Positions 9,005 to 18,129 of a stretch of DNA of 64,000 nucleotides are shown here, piece after piece (positions within the stretch are counted from its first letter, which is position 1; each line of letters opens with the position of its first letter). This stretch comes from Thermogutta terrifontis (lineage in GTDB: Bacteria > Planctomycetota > Planctomycetia > Pirellulales > Thermoguttaceae), in the NCBI RefSeq assembly GCF_002277955.1, contig NZ_CP018477.1:3865206-3929205 (forward strand), read 5' to 3'. A program made the position numbers and the translations under genes. Under the pieces are notes generated by a model. That model did not search any database, had not been told where the DNA came from, and saw only the letters and a list, made by a program, of their open reading frames with translations.

Positions 9005-9032
9005 CGCGAAACTGTTCGACCGGAAAGGGCAC
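9005..9032 (-). repeat. IS630 right inverted repeat
   Basis: Read on the reverse strand it begins GTGCCCTTTCCGGT and ends CAGTTTCGCG, mirroring the left end. The element ends at 9032 and is followed by the duplicated TA. Confidence 0.9.
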
Positions 9033-9039
9033 TAGCCAG

Positions 9040-9837
9040 TTACGTCAGGTGCATGTCGTCGCCGAAGTAGTGTTTGCGGGCTTCGGGATTGGCTAGGACC
9101 TCCTGCGGTGTTCCATGACACAGGACCTTCCCCGCCCGGATGACATAGCTTCGATCTGTCACCTGGAGCGTTTCCCGCACCTGATGATCTGTGATAAGAA
9201 TGGAGATGCCCTGCGCGCGGAGCGAACGGATAATCTCCTGGATTGCGTCCACTGTTACCGGGTCGATACCCGTGAACGGCTCATCCAGAAGAATTATCCG
9301 TGGGTTGGCGATGAGCGCCCTTGCAATCTCCAGGCGTCGGCGTTCACCGCCTGACAATCCAGCGGCTTTGGCCTTTGCCAGGTGAGTGATGCCGAACTGC
9401 TCGAGCAATTCGGCACAGCGGCGGGTTCGGGTTCGGCGATCGAAACCCAGAAGCTCCATCACCCCCAAGAGATTCTCCTCCACCGTGAGCTTGCGGAAGA
9501 CGCTGGATTCCTGGGCGAGGTAGCTCATGCCACCCTCGCGTGCTCGGCGGTGCATGGGCCAGTGAGTGACGTCCTTGCCTTGCAGGAAAACCTGGCCGGC
9601 ATCGGGCCGGATGAGTCCACACGTCATCCGGAAGCTGGTCGTTTTTCCCGCCCCATTTGGTCCGAGCAAGCCAACAATCTCGCCCGGCCAGACCTCGAAA
9701 CTCACCCCGTCCACCACGCGGCGCTTACCAAAATTTTTCACCAGACCACATGCGGCAAGGATGGCACCCGGCGTGGCCCGAATGTGCGGGCCAACTTCCG
9801 TTTCCGATCGGTTGGACTTACCGATCAACAAGCGCAT
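9040..9837 (-). CDS. lptB: LPS export ABC transporter ATP-binding protein
   Basis: A 265-residue ABC ATPase that would power lipopolysaccharide extraction by the LptFG inner-membrane complex. Walker A is GPNGAGKTT (residues 59-67), the Q-loop glutamine is Gln109, the signature is LSGGERRR (161-168), Walker B is ILLDEP (182-187) and the switch histidine is His218. LptB-like rather than general branched-chain transport character comes from YLAQESSVFRKLTVEENL and a C-terminal ARKHYFGDDMHL. About 25 extra N-terminal residues precede the usual start of the fold; the internal region near residue 24 has no better start codon with a ribosome-binding site, while GGAG precedes the ATG used. LptF, LptG, LptA and LptC are not in this window. 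An IS element lies right after the stop codon. Confidence 0.88.
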   Translation of the reverse strand: MRLLIGKSNRSETEVGPHIRATPGAILAACGLVKNFGKRRVVDGVSFEVWPGEIVGLLGPNGAGKTTSFRMTCGLIRPDAGQVFLQGKDVTHWPMHRRAREGGMSYLAQESSVFRKLTVEENLLGVMELLGFDRRTRTRRCAELLEQFGITHLAKAKAAGLSGGERRRLEIARALIANPRIILLDEPFTGIDPVTVDAIQEIIRSLRAQGISILITDHQVRETLQVTDRSYVIRAGKVLCHGTPQEVLANPEARKHYFGDDMHLT

Positions 9838-10091
9838 GAGGGGCTCCTTCTCGCACGATAGTTATGCAACGCACACGATATCCCATCAAAGCCCAATTTT
9901 GTCAAAAAAACTCTTTCCAGAGAATAGCAACTTCTGGCGGATATGGGGGCGTGATGCGCCGGGGATGGTGTGAACGCCGGGACACCCTTTTACAGACACC
10001 AGTACGACACAGTGCGTTGATGCGAGCAGGGGCGCATTCGGGCCTGATGCCCATCGTATTCAGAGCAGGAAATCGTGCTCAACAATCGTTT

Positions 10092-11891
10092 CTAGCGGAC
10101 GATTTTCATCCGCCAGAAATTCGGGAAAAATCGGATAGGAATATTCGTCCCCGGTATGCGATCCAGGGAGTGCGGCCAAATGACGGCCAGGGCCTTGCCC
10201 ACCAAAAGCTCCTCCCGCACGTAATGTTCCTTGGTCCAGAATCGTCCGTCTTCGCTCTGGGGGCTGTTGTCACCCAGCACGAAGTACTGTTTTGCACCCA
10301 GGTTGAATTCCAGGGCGTGAGCCGTGCTAAAGAAGTCCCACTGCGTGGGATCAGACATCACTTCAGCGACTTTTTTGCGAAACTCATCGGGCGAGAAGAA
10401 GCCCCGACCCAAATAACGATAGGGAGATCGATCCCAATCAAAATCATGCATGACGAAGCCCGAACCGCGCTCGTGAGCGATGTAATACACATCACGGAAA
10501 ACCTTCAAATGCCGCAGCGTGACTGTTCCCTGGCGAACGCCAATTCGAACTGGACGTTCCAGGTCGTTGAGTGTCGGACCGTGCCAGTCGGTTTCATATT
10601 CCACAGTTACCGGGCGTTCATTCACCCACAAAACAAGCTGCTGATCGACGTTGGCGAACCGAATTCTGTAACGTCCTGGTCCTTGTCGGCCGAGGGATGC
10701 GGTCTCCACAAAGCGCGGATGGCCCAGCCCTTCAAATGTTGCCCGGCCGCCCGCGAAATCCACCAGCACTCGAAAAACCTGGCCGCCTCGAGTGAGCTCA
10801 AGGATAATCTCCGCCCCCGGTGCGGCAACTTCTGCCTCACATTCGACGGCGAGGTCGTTCACCCAGTGCAACCCCAACTGATCACCACGGAGAGGAACGA
10901 CGCCTTGTCCCCAGGCATTCGCCAATTCTTCGGCGTCTTCCCCCTGATTGGTGTTGTAGGCCATGAAGTCACTGATGAGTTGCGGACGAACCTGACGCGG
11001 ATCTACCTGCAGCCCCTCACTCACCGCTTCCCAGACTTCCCACGAAGGAACATAATGCCGGTAACGCAACCAGGCTTCGTGGCCTGGAGCCGCCGTGACC
11101 GTGTACTCCCGAGTTTGCCGGGATATTCCCCACATGTCCTTCTGCTCTTCTTCAGGCTGCCATCTTTCAGGCCATCCTGCTTCGAGGAGCTTTCTGGCGG
11201 GATGGTCATCGTCGTAAACTGGTTGCAGCATGGCCAGAATCTTTGCCGGTGGTTTTCTCGCGATGGAAAACTTCGTTTCGTTTTCCCGACGGATGAAAAT
11301 ATCTCCGTGGTAAATCCTCACCGTTTCGTGCGGAAGACCGACCAGCCGTTTGATGAAGTTTGTCGAGGCATCACCCGGGTACTTGAAGACGATGACATCC
11401 CACCGCCGGGGTTGCGACAGATGATATTCGTATTTGGACACAAGGATGCGGTCGCCTTTGTATGAGGGCGTTTGACGGCCATTTTTCTTGTTGGGACCGA
11501 CGTACATCGTGTAACGGCAATTGGGGCAAGTAGCGCTGATGACGTACTTGCCCGTGGGACGGTTGGTCAGTTTGTCCACTTCTTCGCTGGCGCCAGTCTG
11601 AAAAGCAAAGCCGCATTGCTCGCACACAAGGTCCTTGTGCCGCCCCATCAAAGTGGGGGCCATAGAGCCTGTGGGAATGACGAATGCTTCCGCTTCAAAT
11701 GCGCGAAACAAGAAGGCCAGGATGAGGGCGATGGAAATAGCCTCTGCCACTTCCCGCAACCAGTTAGAGCGAGGGTAGTCTGCCTTTTCAGATGGCCGTT
11801 GGGTGGGAGAAGTGCCGCGAGAAACGGCCTTGTCTCCGGAACTGGCCTGTTTTCCACTCTTGCCAGATATCGATGTGTGCGACGCTCCCAT
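10092..11891 (-). CDS. lepB: Signal peptidase I with large insertion
   Basis: A 599-residue membrane serine protease that removes Sec and Tat signal peptides; Escherichia coli LepB has 324 residues. One membrane helix (about 45-70) is followed by IPTGSMAPTL with the catalytic Ser76, GDRILVSKYEY, VIVFKYPGDAS, NFIKRLVGLP with the catalytic Lys181, and a late YFVLGDNSPQSEDGR. Two features are unusual. Cysteine pairs C90-x-x-C93 and C122-x-x-C125 lie just after the catalytic serine and resemble a zinc knuckle. A stretch of about 250 residues (roughly 200-450) separates the Lys motif from the final GDN motif and contains a beta-rich segment similar in style to carbohydrate-binding jelly rolls. I use the ATG at 11891; a TTG at 11927 would add 12 residues. 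Confidence 0.9.
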   Translation of the reverse strand: MGASHTSISGKSGKQASSGDKAVSRGTSPTQRPSEKADYPRSNWLREVAEAISIALILAFLFRAFEAEAFVIPTGSMAPTLMGRHKDLVCEQCGFAFQTGASEEVDKLTNRPTGKYVISATCPNCRYTMYVGPNKKNGRQTPSYKGDRILVSKYEYHLSQPRRWDVIVFKYPGDASTNFIKRLVGLPHETVRIYHGDIFIRRENETKFSIARKPPAKILAMLQPVYDDDHPARKLLEAGWPERWQPEEEQKDMWGISRQTREYTVTAAPGHEAWLRYRHYVPSWEVWEAVSEGLQVDPRQVRPQLISDFMAYNTNQGEDAEELANAWGQGVVPLRGDQLGLHWVNDLAVECEAEVAAPGAEIILELTRGGQVFRVLVDFAGGRATFEGLGHPRFVETASLGRQGPGRYRIRFANVDQQLVLWVNERPVTVEYETDWHGPTLNDLERPVRIGVRQGTVTLRHLKVFRDVYYIAHERGSGFVMHDFDWDRSPYRYLGRGFFSPDEFRKKVAEVMSDPTQWDFFSTAHALEFNLGAKQYFVLGDNSPQSEDGRFWTKEHYVREELLVGKALAVIWPHSLDRIPGTNIPIRFFPNFWRMKIVR

Positions 11892-12280
11892 TGTCGGTCC
11901 GCATCTCTTTTCGGATTGATCAATCAACTGCCTGAACGCGTTCCTCGAACCTGATCCAACTCAGCCACCTGTCCTGCCAATTGGCATGTCCCAGCGGGGC
12001 CCTTCAGGCGGCCGGGATGAGTTGGCGGCAAAGGAATTATTTTACCCTAATCTTACGCAAACCGGCGAGCCCAAGTCGTACCGAAGATCGACGCCTGGAC
12101 GCGCACAGATTCTCTTGCGGCCACTCGCAAAACAAACAATTAAACAACGGGTGCCCCTCAGCACTACCTCAAACTGGCAGGATCATGCGGCCCACGGTCA
12201 AGGCGCTACCATCCACGCACCTACGTGGCAGCGAAGGCCACCTCGCAGATGGCACCAATAAATTGAAACGCCTGGTGGGG
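11892..12280. other. Intergenic region upstream of lepB
   Basis: A 389-bp gap containing the lepB promoter region and the end of the neighbouring gene. The open frames on the forward strand here are continuations of antisense frames. I see no terminator hairpin and no RNA gene. Confidence 0.5.
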
Positions 12281-13852
12281 TCAGGCCTCTTCCACCAGCT
12301 CAAAGCCGAGTGCCTGAGCCAGATCGCGGACCGGTTCCGCCAGATCGCCATAAAAGGTAACGCGATGCCATCCTCCGCTCCAACCCAGGAAGAGTTTTTC
12401 GAAGTCGCCCGGGACTTCGCAGGCCAGCTTTGTGCGACATGCGCGGTCGATGACCACGTTTTCTGCCGCCACTGCTCGATGGAAGAGAATCTGTTTTCGA
12501 TCGGCAAAAATCTCCAGGGTGGACGTCATATATCCAACGGGCAGGAACGATCGGACAGATGCGCCCCGGCGATCCTCGGAGTGGGTGAGGATTTCGTAAG
12601 GGTTGGCTGGCCCCTGCGGACCGAAAGGCTTCGTGGTGGCCACACAATGCGCGTAGATGATTTGGCGCTTCGAGGAATCGATGACAGGATCCGAGATGTA
12701 CCCCGGTCGCCGCGCCAAATGATTCATGACCACCATGGTCACCGTGGAATTGAGATCGGCTTCGCAGGCGCCAATCATGCCGGAGTTCAGAAGTTCCACA
12801 AATCCCAGGCACGGATAGGCCTTCAGCTTTCCGCTGTAGAAGCCCCCGAGACAGTTGATCGTGATGGCCTCGGCCTGATATTTGTCCAAAAGCGCTTTCT
12901 GAGCCAAATAATTGATAGCGGAAAGACGCAGCGTCTCCTCCGGACTGTCGATGATGACTTTCTGCGCCCCTGACTTCCACCGGGCGGCTAGCTCTTCAGC
13001 AGCGTTGAGATCGACTTTCTCGGCCGCCTCTGCCATTTCCTCAAAGCTCACCTGATGAACGGTGATTCCCAATCGTTCCCCAATGCTTTTGGCGAGCGCC
13101 TCACCGCCACCGCCGACGGCGACGATCCTGGCCTTTTTAATGCTCTCCAAGCAGTCGCCAATAGAGGCCAGCTCCAGCTTATCCTCGACCACCTGGGTCA
13201 GTCGCGGTGCAGGAGTCCGTTCCTGCCGAACCCGGTCACATGCCGCGACAAATGCATCCACCCCCTGCGTCTTCAAAATGGGAAAGCACCGGGCGGCAGC
13301 GATCAGGTCCTCCGTGTTTGATGAACCGATGAGAGAAAAATTCCTGTACTTTCGTCGCAACTGTGAGCCGTAGACCAAGAAGCCTCCGCTTCCAGCGTAA
13401 ATATAGTCGGCCAGCAGCATGGGGTGGCCGGACGCGGCAATCCGGTGAAAGACCTGTATCCAGTTGTTCATGTTGTAAACCAGATAGCCGTCGATTTTGT
13501 CGGCTTCATGCTGGGCGAGGATTTTGTCAGCGTCCTCGACGCTGTGGGCCACTGTGGGCAGGAACTCCACCTCTGGACACCCATCGCGCAGTGCATTGGT
13601 AACACGTTCGATTTCCGGTCGCATATCGTGACCAATGTGCGGCCAGGTGGGGCGGTCCTGCACCAGGGCCCAGCAGGCGAACACCAGTCTTACCCGAACT
13701 TTCGGCTGAGAAGCTGTCGCTGTCTCGCTGCTCCAACTCGCTCCGGGTAGCCCGGCGGCCAGTGAGACAGCACCACATCCGGCGCATCCGCGGAGGAATT
13801 GCCGCCGATTTAAGCAGCAGTGGCACGCTGTCAAAGACTGTGTACGGTTCAT
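12281..13852 (-). CDS. Tat-exported sugar-isomerase-like (FucI/AraA fold) protein
   Basis: A 523-residue protein starting with MNRTQSLTACHCCL, then NRRQFLRG and a hydrophobic segment ending near GLPGASW, a twin-arginine signal. The start at 13852 has AAGGGAGAA upstream. The body resembles the L-fucose/L-arabinose isomerase fold: an N-terminal region with DGYLVYNMNNW, a middle domain with VAVGGGGEALAKSIGERLGI, and a C-terminal region with CLGFVELLNSGMIGACEAD and IIYAHCVATTKPFG. In true isomerases Glu, Asp and His in the last region bind Mn2+. Isomerases are normally cytoplasmic, so a Tat-exported member is unusual and may have another role. The cysteines around the Tat motif (CHCC and CAGC) are also odd. 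Function not assignable with confidence. Confidence 0.7.
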   Translation of the reverse strand: MNRTQSLTACHCCLNRRQFLRGCAGCGAVSLAAGLPGASWSSETATASQPKVRVRLVFACWALVQDRPTWPHIGHDMRPEIERVTNALRDGCPEVEFLPTVAHSVEDADKILAQHEADKIDGYLVYNMNNWIQVFHRIAASGHPMLLADYIYAGSGGFLVYGSQLRRKYRNFSLIGSSNTEDLIAAARCFPILKTQGVDAFVAACDRVRQERTPAPRLTQVVEDKLELASIGDCLESIKKARIVAVGGGGEALAKSIGERLGITVHQVSFEEMAEAAEKVDLNAAEELAARWKSGAQKVIIDSPEETLRLSAINYLAQKALLDKYQAEAITINCLGGFYSGKLKAYPCLGFVELLNSGMIGACEADLNSTVTMVVMNHLARRPGYISDPVIDSSKRQIIYAHCVATTKPFGPQGPANPYEILTHSEDRRGASVRSFLPVGYMTSTLEIFADRKQILFHRAVAAENVVIDRACRTKLACEVPGDFEKLFLGWSGGWHRVTFYGDLAEPVRDLAQALGFELVEEA

Positions 13853-14042
13853 GACTGTTCTCCCTTCGTCCCCGAGTGAGTTTCGCAAATTCCGGCGTGA
13901 GACCGGCCCGCAGAATCCTGCTGTTGTGCCCGCGCCGTTCCGCGTCCACTATTGTGCGACGCCCGGCCCGCTGTTTCAATGGTGATGGAATTGTCGGGAA
14001 TGCAATTTCTCTAACCTGATTAGTGAAGTGAGGTTACGTTCC

Positions 14043-16961
14043 ATGATGCGCGTTCCATTTGTCCTTAAATTTGCGAGGCCCGAGCTGGCAGACGTGCGAG
14101 TTGGGGTGCGGTGGCTCGGGCGGCGCAAGGCAAGGTCAAGAGACGGTTGTTGGAGTCACCTGCTGACGGCAGGACTGTTGTTTGGGGTGAGCCTTTCCCT
14201 AACTCCGCATCTGGAAGCCAGCGACTGGCCCGTGGCTGGCCATGATGTCCGCCGATCCGGCAGTGCCGAGACGACACTTCGACCACCGTTTACACGGCTG
14301 TGGTATCGGCTGTTTACGGACGAAGGGCTCATGTCCGGGGTGCAACCCGTGGTCTACCGAGACAGGCTTTTCGTCGGTACGCTTCGCGGAACAGTTTACG
14401 CCTTAGACCGATTGAAGGGCACCGTCGCATGGAAGGTGCATTTGCCTGGGGCGATTCTCCATAGTTGCGCGGCGGACGGCAAGAAGGTATTTGTGCCATG
14501 TGCCGACGGTGCTCTGTACGCCCTTGCGGTTCGCGACGGTACCCAGCTGTGGCGATTTCAAACAGGTGCCGCTGTGTGGAATAGTCCCGTGGTCTTTGAT
14601 GGAAAAGTGTTCTTTGGGGGAAGAGATGGAAAGCTGTACGCCCTGCGATCGGAGGACGGCAAATTAGCCTGGCAGTACACTGTTCACGCGCCGGTATTGG
14701 CCAGTCCGGCGATCGATCCAGAACGCCGCCGGGCGTTCTTTGCGGTGGAAGACATGCGTGTGTACGCCTTGCAAGTGGATGACGGCGGGCTTCTGTGGCA
14801 GAGCGAGCGTTTACCGGGGGTTACTTTCCGCGGATACTATCCCGTCGTCGCGCCGGACGGATCGGTGATGGTGACCACGGCTCCGCTTTACAGTCAGGAA
14901 GAGTTGCAAACGGTGGTCGAGGAAGCTGTTCGGGAAATCTTCGGCGACTACGCAAGCTGGCGGCATTCCGCGGGGGAAAACGCCCGTCTCCGAGATGAGA
15001 ATTTTCGGCTTCTGGCGCAGCCGGAGACCTACCAGCGTCAGATGGAGTTGATTCGCCGAAAGCTGGAGGACAAGCCTTACTTTCAGACGTTTTTCCTCCT
15101 GGACGGTGACACGGGGGCACGTCGTGGCGTGGTCCCCATCGTTTATGCAGAAAGCATGAACGGCACGGGAATGCCCCCGGTCGTTGCTCCAGATAACCGC
15201 GTTATTGTCAAGTTTCAGGCTCTGCTTCGCAGCCGCTATCAGCATTATTCCCCATTTTTGAACGTTGGTTACCTGGACACGCGGACCGGGAATATCGAGC
15301 CACTTCTGGATGAAAGCCGCACGTATGGCTGGCACGACAGTTTGCTCCTGGTTCACGATGAGCAGTGTTGTTTGGGTGTCGCCGGGACGACGCTGATCAA
15401 CACCCATCAGGATAACGTCAATGCGTTAGACCTGATCAGTCGCCGGGGCTTTCCCGAACCTTTCTGTTGGAATGTCCACGAGCCCGAAAAAGGCGAGGCC
15501 CTGAGTATTTGGACCATGCTGATTCGCGGTGAGCCACTTCCCGTCGGGAAAGAGTGGATCCTGCGCGGAACGGGAGTTTACGGGGGTGGGTCAGTCATCG
15601 ATGTGGGGATCACGATGGTAGACGACACGTTCTACTATGTACCTACCCATGAAATCAGCGCGGGCTGCGCGATCATTGCGTATCAGATGAAGGAACACGG
15701 CGAGGCAAGTCGGAAAACGACGGTTCCGACGGCGAATTTGAGCAGCGAGGAACGCGATAAACTCGCGTCTTTCGACTCTGATTGGGATTTGCTGAGTACG
15801 CCCCGGATTGCTCGTCTGGCTCCTGAATTCCTTGAGCTTCGGGAGCAAGCCCGTCGAGAGACACTTTCACAGATTGGACCACCCCCGTTTGTTGATGAGA
15901 AACTTATTGAGCAGACGATTTGGGAAGTTCCGGCGGACGCTGGGCAAAGTCCAGAAAAGTATGCCGAGCTGGAGGCTGATATTCGCGGAAAATTGAACCT
16001 GGCGGTAAAAGAACTTGTATCCCGTCGCTGGGCCCCATTCGTTTTTCCGGCCGGCAAGCATCCAGTGGAAAGCTACCGCTTTTTCGCTGACCCGTGCGAA
16101 ACGTTGCTCGCCCTCGCCTACAGTTACCCCTACCTCGACGCAGAAATCCAGCGTTCCGTGAAGGATTGGGTGGTGCATGAACTCCAGCCTGGTGGATGCC
16201 TGAATGATCTCTGGAATGATGAACTGAAACTCGATGGCTCGGTATCACGGACCCGTTATGACGTTCCCCGACCACCGCGTCTTGTGCTGGACGACCGCCA
16301 CTTCGACAGATTGGCGCGCCTCTATCCGTTCTGGCTCTGGACGTATCACACCGGCGATCCGCACCTGGCCGAAAGAGTAAAAGCCAGCCTGGCAGAAATT
16401 GTTTCCCAGGGCAGCAAGCCTGCAGATATTGATCTCGGAAACAGCGCCATCGCGGGATGGATTGCGGCGGCACGTTTCGCTCGGCATTTCGGGCTTCCCG
16501 AAATTGAAGAGAGGGCAGTTTCCCAGGCCAAGACCGCCATCCGAACGAGGCTTGACTACGAATGGCAACACCCGATTGACGGCCTGTTTGCGGAAGCTCG
16601 AACGAGCCGGTGGGTGTGCGCGCGATGGAGAAATCTCACTCCCGAGCTTGCCCGTTTACTCGCCCATTATGCGCGACCGATTCAGGAACGGCTCGTGGAT
16701 CGCTATGTCGACCATCATCGCCCGACCTGGTGGTTGGCCTGGAATGTCGAGTTGGCGTGGCGGAACGAATCTCCGTTCTCACTGCCCAGCATGGCTCAGG
16801 AGATATTCTCGGCCAAGGCGCTTATTTTGCAGACCCCTCCCGACGTGCTTGCAACGTGGGTCGATATACCTTGGTGCTCGGCCGACCTTTATTACATTGA
16901 GAAGCTGGCATGGACCATCCGGGCCTGCCGTGGGATAGTCTGGCATCCGCTCACGAATTGA
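14043..16961 (+). CDS. Exported PQQ-type beta-propeller protein
   Basis: A protein of about 972 residues with a long basic N-terminal segment, a hydrophobic stretch (LLTAGLLFGVSLSL) and a likely cleavage near HLEASDW. Residues about 90-280 hold at least four blades of the PQQ/WD-like pattern: FVGTLRGTVYALDRLKGTVA, FVPCADGALYALAVRDGTQL, FFGGRDGKLYALRSEDGKLA and AFFAVEDMRVYALQVDDGGL. The later part is different: helical, Trp- and Arg-rich, with a segment (roughly 720-970) like an alpha/alpha-barrel. No PQQ-binding Cys-Cys or catalytic aspartate is visible, so the propeller is probably structural, as in BamB-like and planctomycete exported proteins. The ATG at 14043 is preferred to GTG at 14028. 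Function unknown. Confidence 0.72.
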   Translation: MMRVPFVLKFARPELADVRVGVRWLGRRKARSRDGCWSHLLTAGLLFGVSLSLTPHLEASDWPVAGHDVRRSGSAETTLRPPFTRLWYRLFTDEGLMSGVQPVVYRDRLFVGTLRGTVYALDRLKGTVAWKVHLPGAILHSCAADGKKVFVPCADGALYALAVRDGTQLWRFQTGAAVWNSPVVFDGKVFFGGRDGKLYALRSEDGKLAWQYTVHAPVLASPAIDPERRRAFFAVEDMRVYALQVDDGGLLWQSERLPGVTFRGYYPVVAPDGSVMVTTAPLYSQEELQTVVEEAVREIFGDYASWRHSAGENARLRDENFRLLAQPETYQRQMELIRRKLEDKPYFQTFFLLDGDTGARRGVVPIVYAESMNGTGMPPVVAPDNRVIVKFQALLRSRYQHYSPFLNVGYLDTRTGNIEPLLDESRTYGWHDSLLLVHDEQCCLGVAGTTLINTHQDNVNALDLISRRGFPEPFCWNVHEPEKGEALSIWTMLIRGEPLPVGKEWILRGTGVYGGGSVIDVGITMVDDTFYYVPTHEISAGCAIIAYQMKEHGEASRKTTVPTANLSSEERDKLASFDSDWDLLSTPRIARLAPEFLELREQARRETLSQIGPPPFVDEKLIEQTIWEVPADAGQSPEKYAELEADIRGKLNLAVKELVSRRWAPFVFPAGKHPVESYRFFADPCETLLALAYSYPYLDAEIQRSVKDWVVHELQPGGCLNDLWNDELKLDGSVSRTRYDVPRPPRLVLDDRHFDRLARLYPFWLWTYHTGDPHLAERVKASLAEIVSQGSKPADIDLGNSAIAGWIAAARFARHFGLPEIEERAVSQAKTAIRTRLDYEWQHPIDGLFAEARTSRWVCARWRNLTPELARLLAHYARPIQERLVDRYVDHHRPTWWLAWNVELAWRNESPFSLPSMAQEIFSAKALILQTPPDVLATWVDIPWCSADLYYIEKLAWTIRACRGIVWHPLTN

Positions 16962-17055
16962 TTGTGAACAACCAGTACAAGCTCGCGGGGGATGGGCGAT
17001 CGTGGATAACGCCGCCGATGCTACCCAATTGTGCGTGGTAGCATGCACCTTTTCA

Positions 17056-17640
17056 TCAATTCCGATGGGATGAATTCTCGGGAAGTGACCAGATTCCCCT
17101 CCGGGCAAGTTTTGCTTCTGTTTCCGCAAGGCGGAAGCGTTCCTTCATGATGTGCGAATAGGAATACTGGGTTTCAGCCCGGCTGAAACCGGCGCGGATG
17201 ATCTCTTCGTTGAGAAGTTTATCGCCAGCCCATACGTATGCCAGAAGCCGACCGTACTTGTCCCGCCGGGGTCCGTCGAATTCCAGCCGCACTTGATTGC
17301 CGGCCTGCCGCACCAGCGCAGCCAGATATTCAGCGGCCTCGGGACCATATGGTTCGACCTGAGAGTCCGGTTTCACCGATTCCGGAGCGTCCACGCCGAT
17401 GAGACGCACTGTTTCGCCGTTGGTGAGGCGAAGGGTGTCTCCATCCACGACGCGTTCCACCGTCAGTACACCTTCTCCGGTTGAAAGGCCGCGATCGGCA
17501 TTTTGATTGGCGGAGCGCAGACCACGGTAAACAACCAGGATGAGGATGATCAGCAGGAAGATGAGCGAGCGAGAGTCGGGAAAGTTGCGCCGGCGTCGAA
17601 CAGTCCGCGGAATGGGAAACCTCGGCAGTCGCCGGTTCAT
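17056..17640 (-). CDS. Membrane-anchored thermonuclease-family nuclease
   Basis: A 194-residue protein with a basic N-terminus, one membrane helix (about 25-40) and a staphylococcal-nuclease domain. The active site is complete when aligned by spacing with SNase: Arg79, Glu87 and Arg131 correspond to Arg35, Glu43 and Arg87, and the calcium ligands appear in VVDGDT (Asp68) and VDAPE (Asp84). The N-terminal helix should hold the enzyme on the outer face of the cytoplasmic membrane, where it could degrade extracellular or periplasmic nucleic acid. There is no clear ribosome-binding site before the ATG. It stands alone, convergent with the propeller gene. Confidence 0.9.
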   Translation of the reverse strand: MNRRLPRFPIPRTVRRRRNFPDSRSLIFLLIILILVVYRGLRSANQNADRGLSTGEGVLTVERVVDGDTLRLTNGETVRLIGVDAPESVKPDSQVEPYGPEAAEYLAALVRQAGNQVRLEFDGPRRDKYGRLLAYVWAGDKLLNEEIIRAGFSRAETQYSYSHIMKERFRLAETEAKLARRGIWSLPENSSHRN

Positions 17641-17826
17641 AAAAATCCGCCCGAGTGTGTGAATAGATCAAGCTCAAATTACAAGTTCATTCGTGCCTCG
17701 AGTTGCTTAAGTTTCGACCGCCGAGCAAGAGGCACAATTCGCCCGTTCGCTTCGATGTGTTCATCCTGATTTGAGCTTACAGGATATCAATGCATCTTAT
17801 GGGTCTGCAAACGCGGGAGAACCGCA

Positions 17827-18129
17827 TCAGTTTTTGCTGAAGCCGAGGATCTTGCTTGTTTCCCGGCCCAGTGGATCCCGAAGGAATTTTTTCCGGCACT
17901 CCGCACAGAGATCAAAGCGAAGGACCTTCTCAGCCGTCTCGAAAGCCTCCTCGCCCAGTTGGTTGAGAGATTCCAGAATCTCCTGAATCTCTTCCAGGTG
18001 ATCCCGATCGTCGGGCTCGTCGTCGTTCACGGGTTCAAAAGCCGCCCTCACTTCGATTTTCACCTGATACCGAATGTCGCGGTCCGGATCAATCTCCCGC
18101 CGACACAGGTCACACACGTAGCGAATCAT
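17827..18129 (-). CDS. Small zinc-ribbon protein of unknown function
   Basis: A 100-residue acidic protein with two cysteine pairs, CDLC (Cys6, Cys9) and CAEC (Cys75, Cys78), expected to bind one zinc ion. A ribosome-binding site GGGAG lies seven bases before the ATG. Between the pairs is a helical, Glu-rich segment (about residues 40-70). Such small proteins occur in planctomycetes without known function. It is divergent from parA. No DNA-binding or enzymatic motif is visible. Confidence 0.75.
   Translation of the reverse strand: MIRYVCDLCRREIDPDRDIRYQVKIEVRAAFEPVNDDEPDDRDHLEEIQEILESLNQLGEEAFETAEKVLRFDLCAECRKKFLRDPLGRETSKILGFSKN

Larger units (their letters stand above)
7764..9032 (+). mobile_element. 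Intact IS630-family insertion sequence
   Basis: A 1269-bp element bounded by imperfect 28-bp inverted ends (22 of 28 positions match) and flanked on both sides by TA (7762-7763 and 9033-9034), the target duplicated by IS630/Tc1-mariner elements. It carries one full-length DDE transposase and nothing else. It sits between ino1 and lptB, with its right end only a few bases past the lptB stop codon, so it interrupts no gene that I can see. Confidence 0.93.

Noticed and set aside
9865-9905. TTGACA on the reverse strand upstream of lptB
   Set aside because: The best -10 candidate (TATCGT) is 19 bp away and matches only four positions; too weak to list as a promoter.
9864-11465. A 533-codon open frame on the forward strand
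   Set aside because: It lies antisense to lepB, which has clear catalytic motifs; the antisense protein has no domain pattern and no ribosome-binding site. GC-rich genes often leave such frames open.
11981-12973. A 330-codon open frame on the forward strand
   Set aside because: Antisense to the sugar-isomerase-like gene and the neighbouring gap; low plausibility of composition and no ribosome-binding site.
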